Positions 24,111-36,440 are shown, counted from the stretch's first letter. The stretch: DNA of 64,000 bases from Stromatinia cepivora (GCA_014898415.1 RCTD01000002.1:1798001-1862000), one strand, 5' to 3'. Translations and numbers: made by a program. Notes: generated by a model from the sequence alone, not told the origin.

Positions 24111-24239
24111 TTAATTCTAATAATGATTATATTATAAATTATTACAAATTGAGAATACTCCTTTATATTATTCATTCTTTGTTGATCAAGTCAAAATATA
24201 GAATGAAAGTTGTTTAAATAAAATAATCTTATTGAATTT

Positions 24240-25110
24240 ATTCTTTAAGATATAATAGTTTTTATATAGGATCTAGTATTAGGATTATTCCTTTGATAAT
24301 GTTATTGTATATATAATTGCCTTTATATATGTATTGATTACTTTGGGATACGAAAATTAGATAACTCCCAGAAAAGAAGTGACTCTGAATAATAATTGTA
24401 TAATTGAAACTCAAATAGATTAATTTAAATCTTGAATATTTCAATTCTTATAATATAAACTCTTTTAAGTATCTATTTGAGATTATAAATCTATGAATCC
24501 TTTATAAATCGATCAGATAAATATATAAAGTATAACAATCTTTATAATAATTGAATTTCCTTTATAGAATATTCTGATTGATTATTCCAATATATATACT
24601 TCTTTTTGAAATATTGAGATTGATTGATTAAAGCAATCTCTAAATCATTTTTATATATACTACAAAGAATATCGATAATATAATCAATAGGCTTATATTC
24701 TATATTCCCTATATCAATATATTTGATGAAATCGGGATTTATATTATTATTATAAATATCTCCTTAAACAATACCAATATCTTTATCCACAAAATATAAT
24801 TATTCTTCAATAAAAAAATCAATTTCTTCAATTTCTTTAATAAAAAGATCAACCAATATTTATATATCTTTATTATATACTTTATCCTTATCATTTAAAG
24901 AATTAAATAAATTGAATAATTCTAAATCGATTTCTTTATTTCCATTATCACCCTTTAAATCTATATTTACCCCCAAAATCAATTCATTTGTAAATAATAG
25001 ATCTGAAATATATTTAATGAATAAATTAAAGATTTTTTGATCTATAAAAATAGGTAGATAAATGAAATCTTTATAATTGTTCTTATTTTGAATAATTATC
25101 CCGTTCATTT
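24240..25110 (-). pseudogene. A2 integrase-RT spacer
   Basis: Open pieces at 24262-24444 (FNYTIIIQSHFFSGSYLIF) and 24860-25108 (IFIDQKIFNLF then ELILGVNIDLK). They match the A1 spacer pieces at 11773-11955 and 11154-11357. Part of the pol path. Confidence 0.65.
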
Positions 25111-25129
25111 TAATATAATCTTATAGATC

Positions 25130-26950
25130 AAAAGTTTTAATAAATTGCTTAAACTTTTTTGTAATATAAATATCAATTATTCGATTAATAGAATCTATAT
25201 AATAAATAAATTCCTTATTAAATATTATATTTCGAATAATAATAATTCTATCGAGTTTAGATATCTATATACAATAGATTAATATATTTGAAATATAACC
25301 CATTAAATACTCAATATATACTCAAAGATTGATTTTGTACTATTTCCTATTAATTCCAGCTTTTCTATTTTTATCCAAAGAATAAACTTGGTATCTATAT
25401 CTATAGATTCCGTTTTAATTGGGATAAAGATTATTAGATATTTTCTTTATGAATAAAGAATTATCTTTACAAAGGTAATCATAGAATTATATATCGAGTT
25501 TCTTATTGAATGATTTGAAGAATTTGATCTTCAAAGGATTTATATTATATAAATAAATAACAATTTGCATCATTTCCATTCATAATTTATCCAATAAATC
25601 TATTATAATCCGTATTTTTATCTATTTTATAATTATTTCTTATTCTATATATTCTAATCCTTTATTAAATTTATATATATAAAACAAAGATAATTCGAAT
25701 TCGATGCTTTTTTGTTTAATCCATTTCTTAAATAACATTACTTTTATAATTTTAATAACAAATATATCATTATCCTATTTAATCATTACAATCGCTAGGC
25801 CATACTTATAATGAACCCAGATTACAAAGCTTTAAATGATTACAAATACTTCATCGTATATTTTGCAATAAATTGGATATAAAAAAATCTTGCTATAATA
25901 TATTTCTTTGATCAATAGGAATCATGATACATTGTTATACTCTTTATCGAAATCAAAAAGATCCTATTGGATTTTGTAAAAGGGCTGAGATGGCTAATAA
26001 TCACTTGGAGCACAAAAAATAACTTACTTCATATAAATACAAGCACAATCAACGTAATTGGAATGAATAATACTTTTTATTTTGATGTTTTACACGACAA
26101 ATACTAAAATAGTATTTGCCCAGATTGGGAGTATCCTGGTATTAACAACTTGTAAAAAAGTGTTGATAATAATTTCATCCTGTACCTCAATGATCTCGTA
26201 TACAAGAACTTTGATATAAACTATAATCCAATCCCTATACCATTTGATAAAATCAGTTCTGCCAAATAAAGCTTATACTAAAACAGACCGATATTCTTAT
26301 AATATTGCAAACTTGATAATAGTTACTATAGATATAAACTTCCTTTTGAATATATTAATAATCATTTTAAATGGAAAAGCTATAATATTTTAATTGAGAA
26401 TGAATAATTTTATAAAATATACTTGATCAATTAACAATTCGATCCATTCATAAATATCATAGAAAGTTTTATAATTCTATATATATTCTTATTATCAATA
26501 TCAATACTCCAATTAAAGAAAAACAAATTTGAAAGAGATTTCTTAAAAAATAATTGAAAATAAAACAATAAATCTATTAGAAATAAATCCCGATATATTA
26601 CCATCAGAATTTTTTATTTTCGTATCTCCATTAATATCTTCCCTGAATTAGATCACTATAAAATATTCTAAGAATTCCTTTTAATATTAAATTTATTTCT
26701 TTTAATTATATTTAACTTAAAGATCGATAATAAAAAATAAAATAAATGATTTGATTAAAAACCAATCGATTTAAATACAGATTAGTTCATTTATTAAATC
26801 GAAATTTGGAATAAATATAACTAATATAGAAACAAACAGATCGTTTTCTGGATTAATTAAATCCCAGATTCTTTAAATTTGACATTTATTTTTCAAGTGT
26901 AGATATCATTTTGGCTATTGAATACGGATTATAAAAAGAAGATCGTTTTG
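25130..26950 (-). pseudogene. A2 integrase fused to gag by deletion
   Basis: Integrase covers about 25130-26100 and gag about 26130-26950 on the minus strand. The protease and pre-integrase region found in A1, A3 and A4 is missing. Short AAATA(C/T)TA-like sequence occurs at both edges of the missing segment in A1 (near 8995 and 10105), consistent with template switching during reverse transcription. Confidence 0.7.
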
Positions 26951-27080
26951 ATCTTTTGCTATATTGAATAAAGATAACTAAATTGATATGAATATTGAAT
27001 TATAAATAAAATAGAAATGATATAAGAATGATTCCTTGAATACTTAATAATCACTGGATAAGAAGTTGTATAGATTTAAA

Positions 27081-27407
27081 GGCTATTGGACTCATAACTA
27101 TCACGGGATAGTATGATTACAGAGCATTTTCAGGGATCGGAGAATAAATGATATATATAATTAGTAAAGTAAAAGAATTGAATAACTTGCCCTTGATTAT
27201 ATAAATCAAGAACTGTATATATAAAACAAATGAATGATTATTTAATCGATATATATTTTAATTAAACTAGATTTTTATTTATTAGTATATCAGGATCATC
27301 TTATCAATCGGTAGATTGGTAAGGGCTAGAAGATCCTTCATTCCGATTGGAAAGCATATGCTTTGATCCTTCGTAGGATACAGGGGATCACAGGGCTTTC
27401 CGTGACA
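27081..27407 (-). repeat. A2 primer-binding site and 5' LTR (309 bp)
   Basis: The LTR is 27099-27407 and the primer site is 27081-27098; on the sense strand the site reads GTTATGAGTCCAATAGCC, complementary to a tRNA-Met anticodon stem-loop (GGACTCATAAC). The left half of this LTR is strongly mutated while the right half (about 27290-27407) is intact. Confidence 0.9.
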
Positions 27408-27412
27408 CCTAC

Positions 27413-28574
27413 CTAAAGATTATTTAAGAAGCTAGATTTCCCGATTCAAAAAAGATTCAAGATTATTGATCGATTTGGGAATTCTTTCAAACTCGAATTC
27501 CTGATTACAATAAAAATTCATTCTGTTTTCCCTTTAGATTGATTATACAAGATATATAACAATCAATTTCCTAATTAAATACTCGAATCACTTTTGTTTA
27601 TTAATATAACTGGTAATTCGGAATAGGAAATAAAGAAGGTTCTAATAATAAAGAAAATACAAAAAATCTTATTATACAGAGTTTTGTAATTTAATAGTAA
27701 TACCGATCTCACTTAATATCCTATTTCCGATCTTAAAATATTACTGTACCTTCTACGTGATTTTTATCTAATTAATTCAATATTGCCTGGTCCTTCCAAT
27801 CGATTAATTGATTGAATAAAGTTTTATGAAAATGGAAAGGATAATTATAATTATATGAATAACGATTCATCTATAAAATTAAGGGAAAGAAAAGTATTCT
27901 TTAATTCAATAGATTAGATGTTATGATTTTATAATAATGTATATATATATGATCGCAAAAGAATCGAAAATCTATATAAATTCGAAGGAATTTGATTGTA
28001 TATATATATAACCCGAATTTTATATAACAAACGAATTGCTATTATCAAGACAATATAAAAGCAATATATTTCAAAAACTCATACTTATAATCATTTCAAA
28101 AATTGTATAAAAAGAAAGCTTGAATATAATAAAAACGAAATATAACATCACCCCTATCGATTTCGTTCAATTTAATTGATTTGATCAATTTAATCAATTA
28201 ATTTAATCGATTTCGGAATTGATTATATTAATTATCCATTATCATTATACTATAATTCAACCTTCTTCCTTTTTTTATTGAAACTTTTTCTTTTCAAAGA
28301 TTTCCTAAATCAAGAAGAATACAAATCAATATTAATTTAATCAATTAATAAACGATTTGATCGATTTAATCAATTCATTTATCATTTTGATTAATTTGAT
28401 TAATTATTTTGGTCAATTTAGTCAATTTCCAGTAAATTGATCAAATCAATCAAAATAATCAATTTAATTGATTTAAAGCTTATAAACCTTTACAAAACCT
28501 GATTTCCGATGAAATAGTAATGGAATAGGAAGGTAAAACGCTTGAAAACGAACTTTTCCGAAGGGGGGGGGTAA
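27413..28574 (+). other. D1 3' region, right piece, with palindromic repeats and polypurine tract
   Basis: Non-coding-looking end of D1, matching D2 58800-59960 inverted. It contains clusters of short palindromic units built on TTGATCAATT and AATTGATT (about 28160-28230 and 28330-28480). It ends in AAGGGGGGGGG at 28561-28571, the polypurine tract just before the 3' LTR. I see no conserved frame. Confidence 0.7.
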
Positions 28575-28663
28575 TATTATGAATTGTGAATTATAGGAGA
28601 TTAATCATATAATACCTTTTATCTCTTATATCAATTTATAAACTGATCATCCATATATATATA
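28575..28663 (+). repeat. D1 3' LTR, left part (89 bp)
   Basis: It starts TATTATGAATTGTGAATTAT, the RIP form of TGTCACGAATCGTGAACCAC. It is cut by A4 at ATATA (28659-28663) and continues at 52995-53187. Joined length is 282 bp, equal to the 5' LTR. Confidence 0.9.
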
Positions 28664-28973
28664 TATCACGGGATAGTATGATTACAAAGCACTTTCAGGG
28701 ATCGGGGAATAGATGATACACATAATTGATAGAATAAAAGAATTGAATGATTTGCCCTTGATTATATAAATCAAAAGTTATATATATAGAACAAATGAAT
28801 AATTATTTAATCGATATACACCTTAATTAGATTAAATCTTTGTTTATTAATATATCAGAATTATTTTATCAATTGATAGATTGATAAAGATTAATAAATC
28901 CTTTATTCTAATTGGAAAATATACGTTTTGATTCCTTTATAAGATATAAAAGATTATAAAACTTTCTGTAACA
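28664..28973 (-). repeat. A4 3' LTR and adjacent polypurine tract
   Basis: Runs TATCACGGGATAG to TTTCTGTAACA (310 bp). CCCCCC at 28976-28981, just inside, is the polypurine tract on the minus strand. Internal A sequence (28974-29119) then runs to the B2 insertion. Confidence 0.92.
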
Positions 28974-29119
28974 CACCCCCCAAATCGAAAGACGATCTAA
29001 AACAAATGGAAAGATATAAAAAATAATAATTCATATAATTCATAAATGAATATATAAAACGATTATAAACAGATATCAACAAAAGAATAATATAATATAT
29101 AAACCTGAAATAATCTTAG

Positions 29120-29285
29120 TGTTAACTTTTGGTGTAGGAAGTAGTAGTATTATTGATTATATAGGTTGAATTAAGGATCTATTATTCTAGTAGGAATAGA
29201 ATTGAGGTTATTCCCAAATATGGTTTGTGCATTATTGTGATCACATGATTTTAATTCTAATCTTATAATGGCTTCATTTTCAATA
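29120..29285 (-). repeat. B2 3' LTR (166 bp)
   Basis: TGTTAACTTTTGG to TTTCAATA; the polypurine tract ACTCCTTTATT follows directly on this strand (29285-29295). Confidence 0.92.
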
Positions 29286-29317
29286 CTCCTTTATTAAGGA
29301 TATTCTATTCGATCCTT

Positions 29318-29791
29318 TTAGATTATTAATCCTAATATTTTTTTGAACTTTTCGAAAGTAATCTTTGTATAAGGCTTCGTTATTCTATTAGCAATTATAT
29401 TATATATATTGATATAATTAATAGCGATTTTCTTCTTTTTTATCAAGTCTTTAATAAAATGATAATTAATATCTCTATATTTAAATCGTTTATACAAATA
29501 TAGATTCTTAATTAAAGTTAAAATACCCTGATTATTATTAAGCATTTGAATTATATCTCCGTTCTTTTCAATATAATTTGATTTAAATAAATCTTTAAGT
29601 ATTTATATAATCCATTTTTTTTGTTTAATGAATATTATTATTACAATATATTCTGATTCTGTATTAAAGATAGCCACAAATATTTATTTCTTGTTAATCT
29701 ACAATATAAAATCTTTATAGAATATTATAATTCCCTTTGAAATACTTTTCCGATTATATTTGTTATTAATCCAATTTGCATTTATATATAC
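29318..29791 (-). pseudogene. B2 RNase H (C-terminal part)
   Basis: The piece 29318-29545 is open: MLNNNQGILTLIKNLYLYKR, YRDINYHFIKDL, NIIANRITKP, FEKFKKILGLII. It includes the family NNQ(G/N) motif and the pol C-terminus. The frame stops at 29791 where C is inserted and continues at 32114. Confidence 0.87.
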
Positions 29792-29972
29792 TGTTGGATT
29801 TTGGATCATACCGTATATCTAAGCATGGGACTATACTATAATGGGATTAGCCTGCATGTGATTCTACCGAATCACACAATCTGTATAATAGCTTCTAGCC
29901 AAATAACCTTATAAAAATAATGCTTTCCCATCCATTCAATATGATTTGTTAATAGATTATAAACCCGGGTTC
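29792..29972 (+). repeat. C 5' LTR (163 bp) and primer site
   Basis: TGTTGGATTTTGGATCATAC to TTGTTAATA (mutated TTGTTAACA), then GATTATAAACCCGGGTTC. That equals GGTTATGAGCCCGGGTTC after RIP and lies at the position of the B primer site. Confidence 0.85.
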
Positions 29973-30070
29973 TATATATCACTATATAGTTTAGGATTAG
30001 TCTTCTAGGGTAAAAGATCAAATCCTTGATAGATCCGGTAGAGTAAACGAATAAGGTCGATATAGCTGAA

Positions 30071-30280
30071 CGGGGAAGTTTGTTATATTAAATATATTGG
30101 TAGAGTTGAATTCTAATAATACAATTAAAGCGGGGGAGCCCGCTATATTAAATATATTTACAGAATAGGATCGAATAGGATTATAGATTACTTAACGGAT
30201 AAGTGGGGAAGTCTGTTATACTAAATATATTGGTAGAGTTGAATTCCAATAATACAATTAGTATGGGAAAGCCTGTTTTA
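30071..30280 (+). repeat. C leader repeats, three units
   Basis: Unit 1 begins at 30071 (CGGGGAAGTTTGTTATATTA), unit 2 at 30131 (CGGGGGAGCCCGCTATATTA), and unit 3 at 30203 (GTGGGGAAGTCTGTTATACT). Units 1 and 3 share TATTGGTAGAGTTGAATT and AATAATACAATTA. They lie in the leader, where packaging signals of LTR elements sit; a role is not shown. Confidence 0.75.
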
Positions 30281-30567
30281 AGAAATTATTCAAACAAAAG
30301 ATGCTATCTTTTTATACCTTTTTTCCGATAATTCGAAAATCAATCAATTCCCTCGATATCTCCTTTCTCTTTCGGAAGCTTTTTTATTTTGAAATAAGTA
30401 TTCTACAAAGCAAAATAAATCTTTCGAAATCTCTTTAAACAAGATTCGAATATTCCTATTCCTCGAATACCTTCGATCCTTATACAATTAATAGATTTCT
30501 TATAGAAAACCTAATAAAAGTATTGGAAATTATATTTTTGGTATAATTTTTGAAGAAGCTATAAAAT

Positions 30568-30812
30568 CTACATTTGTTTTCGTTTTAGGTATTTTGAAGA
30601 TTCGTTTTCAAGGTCCATTATATCTTCTTGTTCAATTTTAGATGATTATAGATTTACTTTACTTTTTGATCCTACTGAAATAAGCTTATCAGCAAAATTT
30701 AAGACAGTCTTAAATTTTGCTCCCGATACAAATTCAGAATCTGCAGAAATTGACTTTTGAATTGGAACCTTTGAAATAATGAATTCGATATCTGAAGTAT
30801 CCTTGGAATTTA
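30568..30812 (-). repeat. Copied piece of B-like pol spacer inside C
   Basis: About 245 bp match the integrase-RT spacer of family B (B2 33470-33710, B1 6110-6340). Matching points include CAAAATTTAA with CTTAAATTTTG, GATCCTACTGAAATAA, and TTGGAACCTTTG. Sense of the pol piece is minus while C polarity (primer site left, polypurine tract right) is plus. So the piece is antisense to its carrier. It has fewer RIP changes than either B copy. Confidence 0.75.
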
Positions 30813-31340
30813 TTATATTATATTAAGGAGATATTACTGTTTTTGTTTTGAAAAATAATGTTTCCGTTTTGGAAAAGTGTTCTTTATATTCTTTTTAGAG
30901 ATTCTTTATTAACATTCAATTCTTTCCCTGATCACCATCCCTTTATATTATTATTGATATCTTCGATATCTTCTTATTCTTCTTTTTTGTAATTACAGCC
31001 ATTAGCTTCGCCATCTTTTGATGCATTACTTATTATATATCGCTTCAATCCTATTTTGTTCTTATTTCCAGATCAGTATTATTTTGTTGTATCTTCATAT
31101 TCAACGTTTACAACGATAACTATATTGACGATTGTAAAAAAGAAGGAGAATATCCCTGGTAAAGAAACCGGAGATAGAATTGAAGGCGATTACAGGAGAA
31201 ACCGGAAATGGAATTAGAAGAAGAGATTGTATACTGAAAGATATACAAAACGATATACTAAAAGAAACAAACGATTACATTAATAGTAGAAGGATATATA
31301 TCCAAATAAAAGGAGTATTAGACTCCATTATATAATATAT

Positions 31341-31500
31341 GGAGACCACTAGATACCTAGCCAAGTATAATACTAAAGATCGACAGATACTATAGCTTTC
31401 TGAAACTGATAACCAATAAAACTTACCAATTAATATATAAAGACTATTAGTATCTAGATAAATATAATACTAAAGGTCAATAGATACAATGATTCCCCGG
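31341..31500 (+). repeat. Two direct repeats of about 98 bp in C
   Basis: GAGACCACTAGATACC and GTATAATACTAAAGATCG (from 31341) recur as AAGACTATTAGTATC and ATATAATACTAAAGGTCA (from about 31440), separated mainly by transitions. The surrounding 31320-31700 is the most GC-balanced part of this region and shows no coding frame. Confidence 0.6.
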
Positions 31501-31936
31501 AGCAAGAGCTACTAGCTAGTAGCCTACCAGTCATTCTAACTAATAGCTAATTATACTTTTGCTACAAAGGGAAAAATTATAGATATAATTCTATAGGATA
31601 TACTGTCCTACTAAAGAAAGGCATCTATACTGTAATGTAAGGCCGAAGACTCTAGCCCAATATAATTGAAGGATTGGAAACAGAAGAAATAGATTTCCTT
31701 TAATTTTTATTATGAAAAGAGGGATACTGATTATTCTTTAAAGATTATTATATTATCGTAAAACAATCATTCTATTCGAAATAATCTTATTAGATCTTGG
31801 GTCTTAAAAGATCTAGCAAAGGAATAATCATTCAACATCATTGGCTTTCTATTTCAGACTAACATTGTTCAATTCGGTTTAAACCAATTATAGTACTTAT
31901 AATTTAGCCCTCTCTGCTTTTATATATATTATGCTT

Positions 31937-32108
31937 CTAAAGGAGTATTGGATTTTGGATCATACCGTATATCTAAGCATGGGACTATACTATAATAGGA
32001 TTAGCCTGCACATGATTCTACCAAATCACACAACCTGTATAATAGCTTCTAGCCAGATAACCTTATAAAAATAATGCTTTCCCACCCACTCAATATGACT
32101 TGTTAACA
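31937..32108 (+). repeat. C polypurine tract and 3' LTR (163 bp)
   Basis: CTAAAGGAG then the LTR 31946-32108, TATTGGATTTTGG to CTTGTTAACA, followed by the TATAC duplicate. Confidence 0.9.
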
Positions 32109-32113
32109 TATAC

Positions 32114-33420
32114 TTTTATTGTATTATTAAATATATTATATTCTTTGTAAATATCAGATTGTACTCTTTTTAATCTGAACTATAATTTCTATTTGATTAT
32201 TAATTGTAAATATCGTATCAGATTCTTCAAAACTATAATATGATATTTTATTGATTTTGTTATAAATTATAAAAGTCTTTTAATTGAAAATGTTATATTT
32301 GATTAAGTATATATTATTAAATGGATTATACTTTCTATTTGTTATTGATATTCGTTTACATCTATTAATTCATTATTATCGATTATTGGCCGGAGATAGG
32401 TATAATCTATTATTAATAATTTCTTGATTTGATATTGTTTATATATAATACTATATTTAGTTAATATAATATTAAAATATTTTTCTTGGTTTATAATTAA
32501 TATATATGTTTTTCTATTACAAATGATTTTAATATTTAGGATTTTACTAATCTCCTTTAGATTCTTGATATTAAAACGGATTGATAGTTTTTTATCGAAT
32601 TAAATGATTTGCAATGATATATACGATGTAATAACGATATTATCGATATATACCAATAATATTATATTACAGTTTTTGGATATATATAAATATAGGTCTG
32701 CTAAACTTTGTATAAAGCTTATATCTAAAAATTCTTTCTTCAATAATAAATTCCAATTTCTTTTAGTTTGCTTTAAATTATATAGATTTTGTAAGATTTA
32801 TAGTATATATCCTTTTTCAACTTTAATACTTTGAAATAATTCGAAATAGATCTTTTTCTTCAAGTATAATTCAATAAAGGTATTTTTGATATCGAAATAT
32901 GAATATTCCAAATTTTCCTTTGTAATAATAATTAGAAATAATCTAAGTATATTTAACTTCATTATTGATACAAATATTTTGTTGTAATTTTTTCCTAATA
33001 TTTAATTGAATTTTTGAACTATTAATCTTATTTTGAATTGTTCTATTTTATTATCCTTTGTTTTAATTGTAAATATTTATTTCGTTAAAATTAGATTATT
33101 TCCTTTAAGAAGTATATATTCTTTTCAAATATTATTTTGAATTAAAGATATAATTTCTTTTTGAATAACTTCCTTTCATTTTTCAAAGTATTTTCGATTC
33201 GATATTGCTTCCTTATAAGTTTTTAATATTTTGATTCCCAGAACTTTTTTAACCAGATATATTATACCTTCTATATTGTTTATATCTATTAATAAAATTA
33301 TAAAATCTGAAATGATTTTGTCTTTGATATAAAGATCCATTTTGTAAATAATTAAAATTATAATTATAATATATTTTATACTTTCTTGAGTTTTAATTTG
33401 TATAGATATTGCAATCAATA
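32114..33420 (-). pseudogene. B2 RT and RNase H start
   Basis: Minus-strand match of B1 6400-7691. RT N-terminal part at 33176-33418 is open (MDLYIKDKIISDFIILLIDI, then VKKVLGIKILKTYKEAI, mirroring B1 6437-6679). The catalytic box region is near 32620-32680 on the minus strand. The RNase H start (sense ...AAAAGTATA) ends at the C insertion. Confidence 0.82.
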
Positions 33421-33429
33421 TTTTTATAA

Positions 33430-33960
33430 TCTTGTTTTTCTATTTTCCTTCAGGATTTTATTTTATATCTTTTTTCCGTTTTTGTATTAAATACTTTAGG
33501 AATTTATCTTCAAAATCCATTATATTCTTTTATTCGGTTTTAAATAATTATAAATTTATTTCGCTTTCTGATCCTATTGAAATAAATTTATTAACAAAAT
33601 TTAAAACACTCTTAAATTTTGTTTTCGATATAAATTCAGGATCTATAGAAATTGATTCTTGGATTGGAACCTTTGGAATAATAGATTCGATATCTGAAAT
33701 ATCCTTAGAAAAAGATTCTTGATTTGTCTTCTGGATATTACCATTTTCATTTTCATTATATATTAATATTGATATATCTAATTTATCTAATTTCAATTCA
33801 ATAATTAAAATGTTTGATATAATTATTGAACTCAGTATAATATCTACTAAAAAAAACATTTGAAACAAAGATAATACAGATATTATATTTAATATTAAAA
33901 ATAGAAAAAATACCAAAAATAAAAAAGATACTTTATTTACTACTAATCTACTATAAAATC
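33430..33960 (-). pseudogene. B2 integrase-RT spacer
   Basis: An open minus-strand piece at 33548-33916 holds a Ser/Ile/Glu-rich linker with IVELKL-like and SKDISDIESIIPKVPIQES blocks, conserved with B1 6000-6300. This is the segment copied into C. Confidence 0.7.
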
Positions 33961-33999
33961 TTCAATCTAACTTTATATTCTTTATTCTTTATAAACCTA

Positions 34000-35560
34000 A
34001 TTCACAATTTCTTAATTTAAAATCCAAATCTCCTTTTCGATAAAATTTATCTATAATTACTTTATTTAATCGAAATATATAATCTAACTCTAAAGAATAC
34101 ACTTTGATTTATTCATAACTTTTAAATATCCTAAAAATACACCGATTCTCAAAGTATCCCATAATTTATTATATTTTTGTCCTTTCGAAATAATCTTAAA
34201 ATTAATATAAATATAATATTTATTCCCCTAGATTTTATATATCTCTATATCTAATATTATATTTATAAAAGTTTTTATAAAAAATTAATCTATTCCATTT
34301 ATATCAAGATCAATACTAATACAATTTCTAATATAAATATCATACTTTACAATTTCATTTCAAAATTCTAATAATAATCCAACTTCTTTTAATATTACTT
34401 TTATATCTATTTCTGCAATCCTTATATTCTATTCTACAAATTTGTTTTAATATAAAAAAGCAATTATTATAATTTCGGATTGTATACCTAATAATCATTT
34501 ACGAATAATTTGTAAGAATTCCAATGTATTATCAATTCTGGTTACAATGATCTTTTCTCCAATAATCAATTCCATCTCTTTTTTCCAAGTTTTTAATATT
34601 TAAATTATATCATCTTTTTGTTTAAATAATATAATCCAATTTACTTTTATACAATTATCGATAATCAATATAAAATAACAATTCCCTCAAATCGATTTTG
34701 GAAATAATTCTATAATATCGAAATATATAAATTCAAGTCTCTTTGATTTGTACAAACTCAATTGCCTCAGAATATGATTGATTATCTTGATAAATATATA
34801 TATTTCACAAATATCTAATTCAATTAAGATCTTTATTAATTTAATTATATTGAATACCTTATATAGATTCTTAATCTTATCTAAACCTAAATAATTGAAT
34901 CTTCGATACTATAACAAATATCTCTCTTTCTCCTTGAATATTAATTTATTATCAATACTTTTAATACTATTGATTATCTCTAAAAAAAAATCTTTTTCTT
35001 AATTATTTTGATATATACTCAAATAAAGAATTATATCCTTATATCCTTTGATTATATATAAAACTATATACATTCCATCTTATATTCTAACATAAATAAC
35101 TTTCTTATTATCCTTCTTGAAATATATATAATAAAAATTGAATTTCCTTTACAATTTTATTTCGCAAATCCTTTTTCTTAACAACAAATTTACTTCTAAT
35201 CCTAATACATATAATATATTTGAAAATAACATCTTAAAACTATCTTCATATATTATATCCATTAAACCCCAATAACAATAATACATCATTCCCCTATCAA
35301 CCTTTATCCTTCATTTAACAATAAAATCTATTAATCTAAATAGTAAAGATTAATTAAATATATATAAAAAAGCATCTATATCAATATATTATTTATTAAA
35401 GAAAACCTTACTAATAATTTCGTTTATCAAATTATAATCTTCTTTTATCATATCTTCAATATCAAAATCTAATTCAAAGATATTATTAACAAAATATATT
35501 TAATCTTTCTTATTAAAATAAACCTTCTTCAAATTCAATAATCCTTTTCTTTTTTAATAA
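34000..35560 (-). pseudogene. B2 integrase and protease
   Basis: Minus-strand equivalent of B1 4290-5830. The integrase core (LEFI-HFDI region) lies near 34680-34740 and the pre-integrase block near 35190-35230 (sense LYVLGLEVNLLL-like). It is cut by many stops. The order and spacing match B1. Confidence 0.72.
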
Positions 35561-35639
35561 CAAAAATAATTACAAAAAAATTTATTGATTCATATTAAAT
35601 ACAGATAATCTTATATTTAATAATCTTCTTTTTAATATA

Positions 35640-36440
35640 AATCACAAATATTATTTAAGATCTTGAAATCTGATTTTTAATATCAAAAAACATACCTAAA
35701 TCCTTTCACAATTTACATTTATTTTAATTCATCTTTGAAACAAAATTCTTTAACCTACAAATACTTAATCTTATCATCGATATTAAAACTAATTTAGATA
35801 TTTAATATATCCATTACTTCTTAATAATCGATTAAAAGATTATATATTAAAACTAAAAACAAGAAAATATCTTGATATACTAATCGATAACTTTCATCTA
35901 CAACCCCTAATTTCCTTCTATACTCTTTCAATTTATCCTAAACTTCAATAATAATTATATCAGAATAAATATTGAATTGAAATTTGAAATTCTGGATCAT
36001 CATTATATATATATTAATTATGATTACATTAATTCTAATATATTTCAATTTAAAATATTTTTAGAATATATATACTATTAAATATTTATCGATAAAAACT
36101 TCATCATTATCATTAAATATTATACAAATATACAATAACACATTCACTTCATCCTTTAAGTATTCCAATTTCAATTTGATATTGTAATATATATAATTAT
36201 TGATCTTATAAGCAAATACTATATTGAACTTTACAATCTATATATATTCATTTAATATTTGATCAATTATATAAAACCATCCTTTCCTTTTTAATTATAT
36301 CTTTATTTATTTAAACCATCATTTATAATTATTTTGATCAAACTTCGAAGGATTGTTTAATTTCGATATTATAAAAGTTTCTTACTGTTTGATGAATATC
36401 GAAGATAATCTTCAAGTTTTTAAGATAATCTTAAAAAATA
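35640..36440 (-). pseudogene. B2 gag
   Basis: Minus-strand equivalent of B1 3450-4260, with the same opening (FD-NNYKWWFKQIK-like near 36290-36360). No open piece above 60 codons. Confidence 0.65.

Larger units (their letters stand above)
21402..27407 (-). mobile_element. Copia element A2, internally deleted (6.0 kb)
   Basis: A minus-strand family-A copy with both LTRs (21402-21710 and 27099-27407) and the duplication CCTAC (21397-21401 and 27408-27412). Compared with A1 it lacks about 1.1 kb around protease (A1 8999-10105; junction near 26115) and about 1.14 kb next to the 3' LTR (A1 14533-15675). The second deletion removes the polypurine tract and the first half of the antisense gene. It is inserted in the 3' region of D1. 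Confidence 0.93.
29792..32108 (+). mobile_element. Non-autonomous LTR element C (2.3 kb)
   Basis: C has 163-bp LTRs (29792-29954 and 31946-32108), a tRNA-Met type primer site (29955-29972) and a polypurine tract CTAAAGGAG (31937-31945). TATAC (29787-29791 and 32109-32113) flanks it. No gag or pol frame is present. The inside holds leader repeats, a copied piece of B-like pol in antisense, and a pair of 98-bp repeats. The LTR ends (TGTTGGA and GTTAACA) and priming signals resemble family B, whose proteins could mobilise it. It is less mutated than its host. Confidence 0.9.

Noticed and set aside
27081..27098. A tRNA-Met gene at GGACTCATAAC
   Set aside because: Only the anticodon-loop complement is present, at the primer-site position next to an LTR; no cloverleaf.
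28561..28571. G9 run as an assembly error or G-quadruplex
   Set aside because: It is at the expected polypurine-tract position just before the D1 3' LTR, which is a sufficient explanation.
29792..32108. C as a minus-strand deletion derivative of B
   Set aside because: Its LTR sequence differs from B, and the primer site (left) and polypurine tract (right) set plus polarity, opposite to the pol piece it contains.
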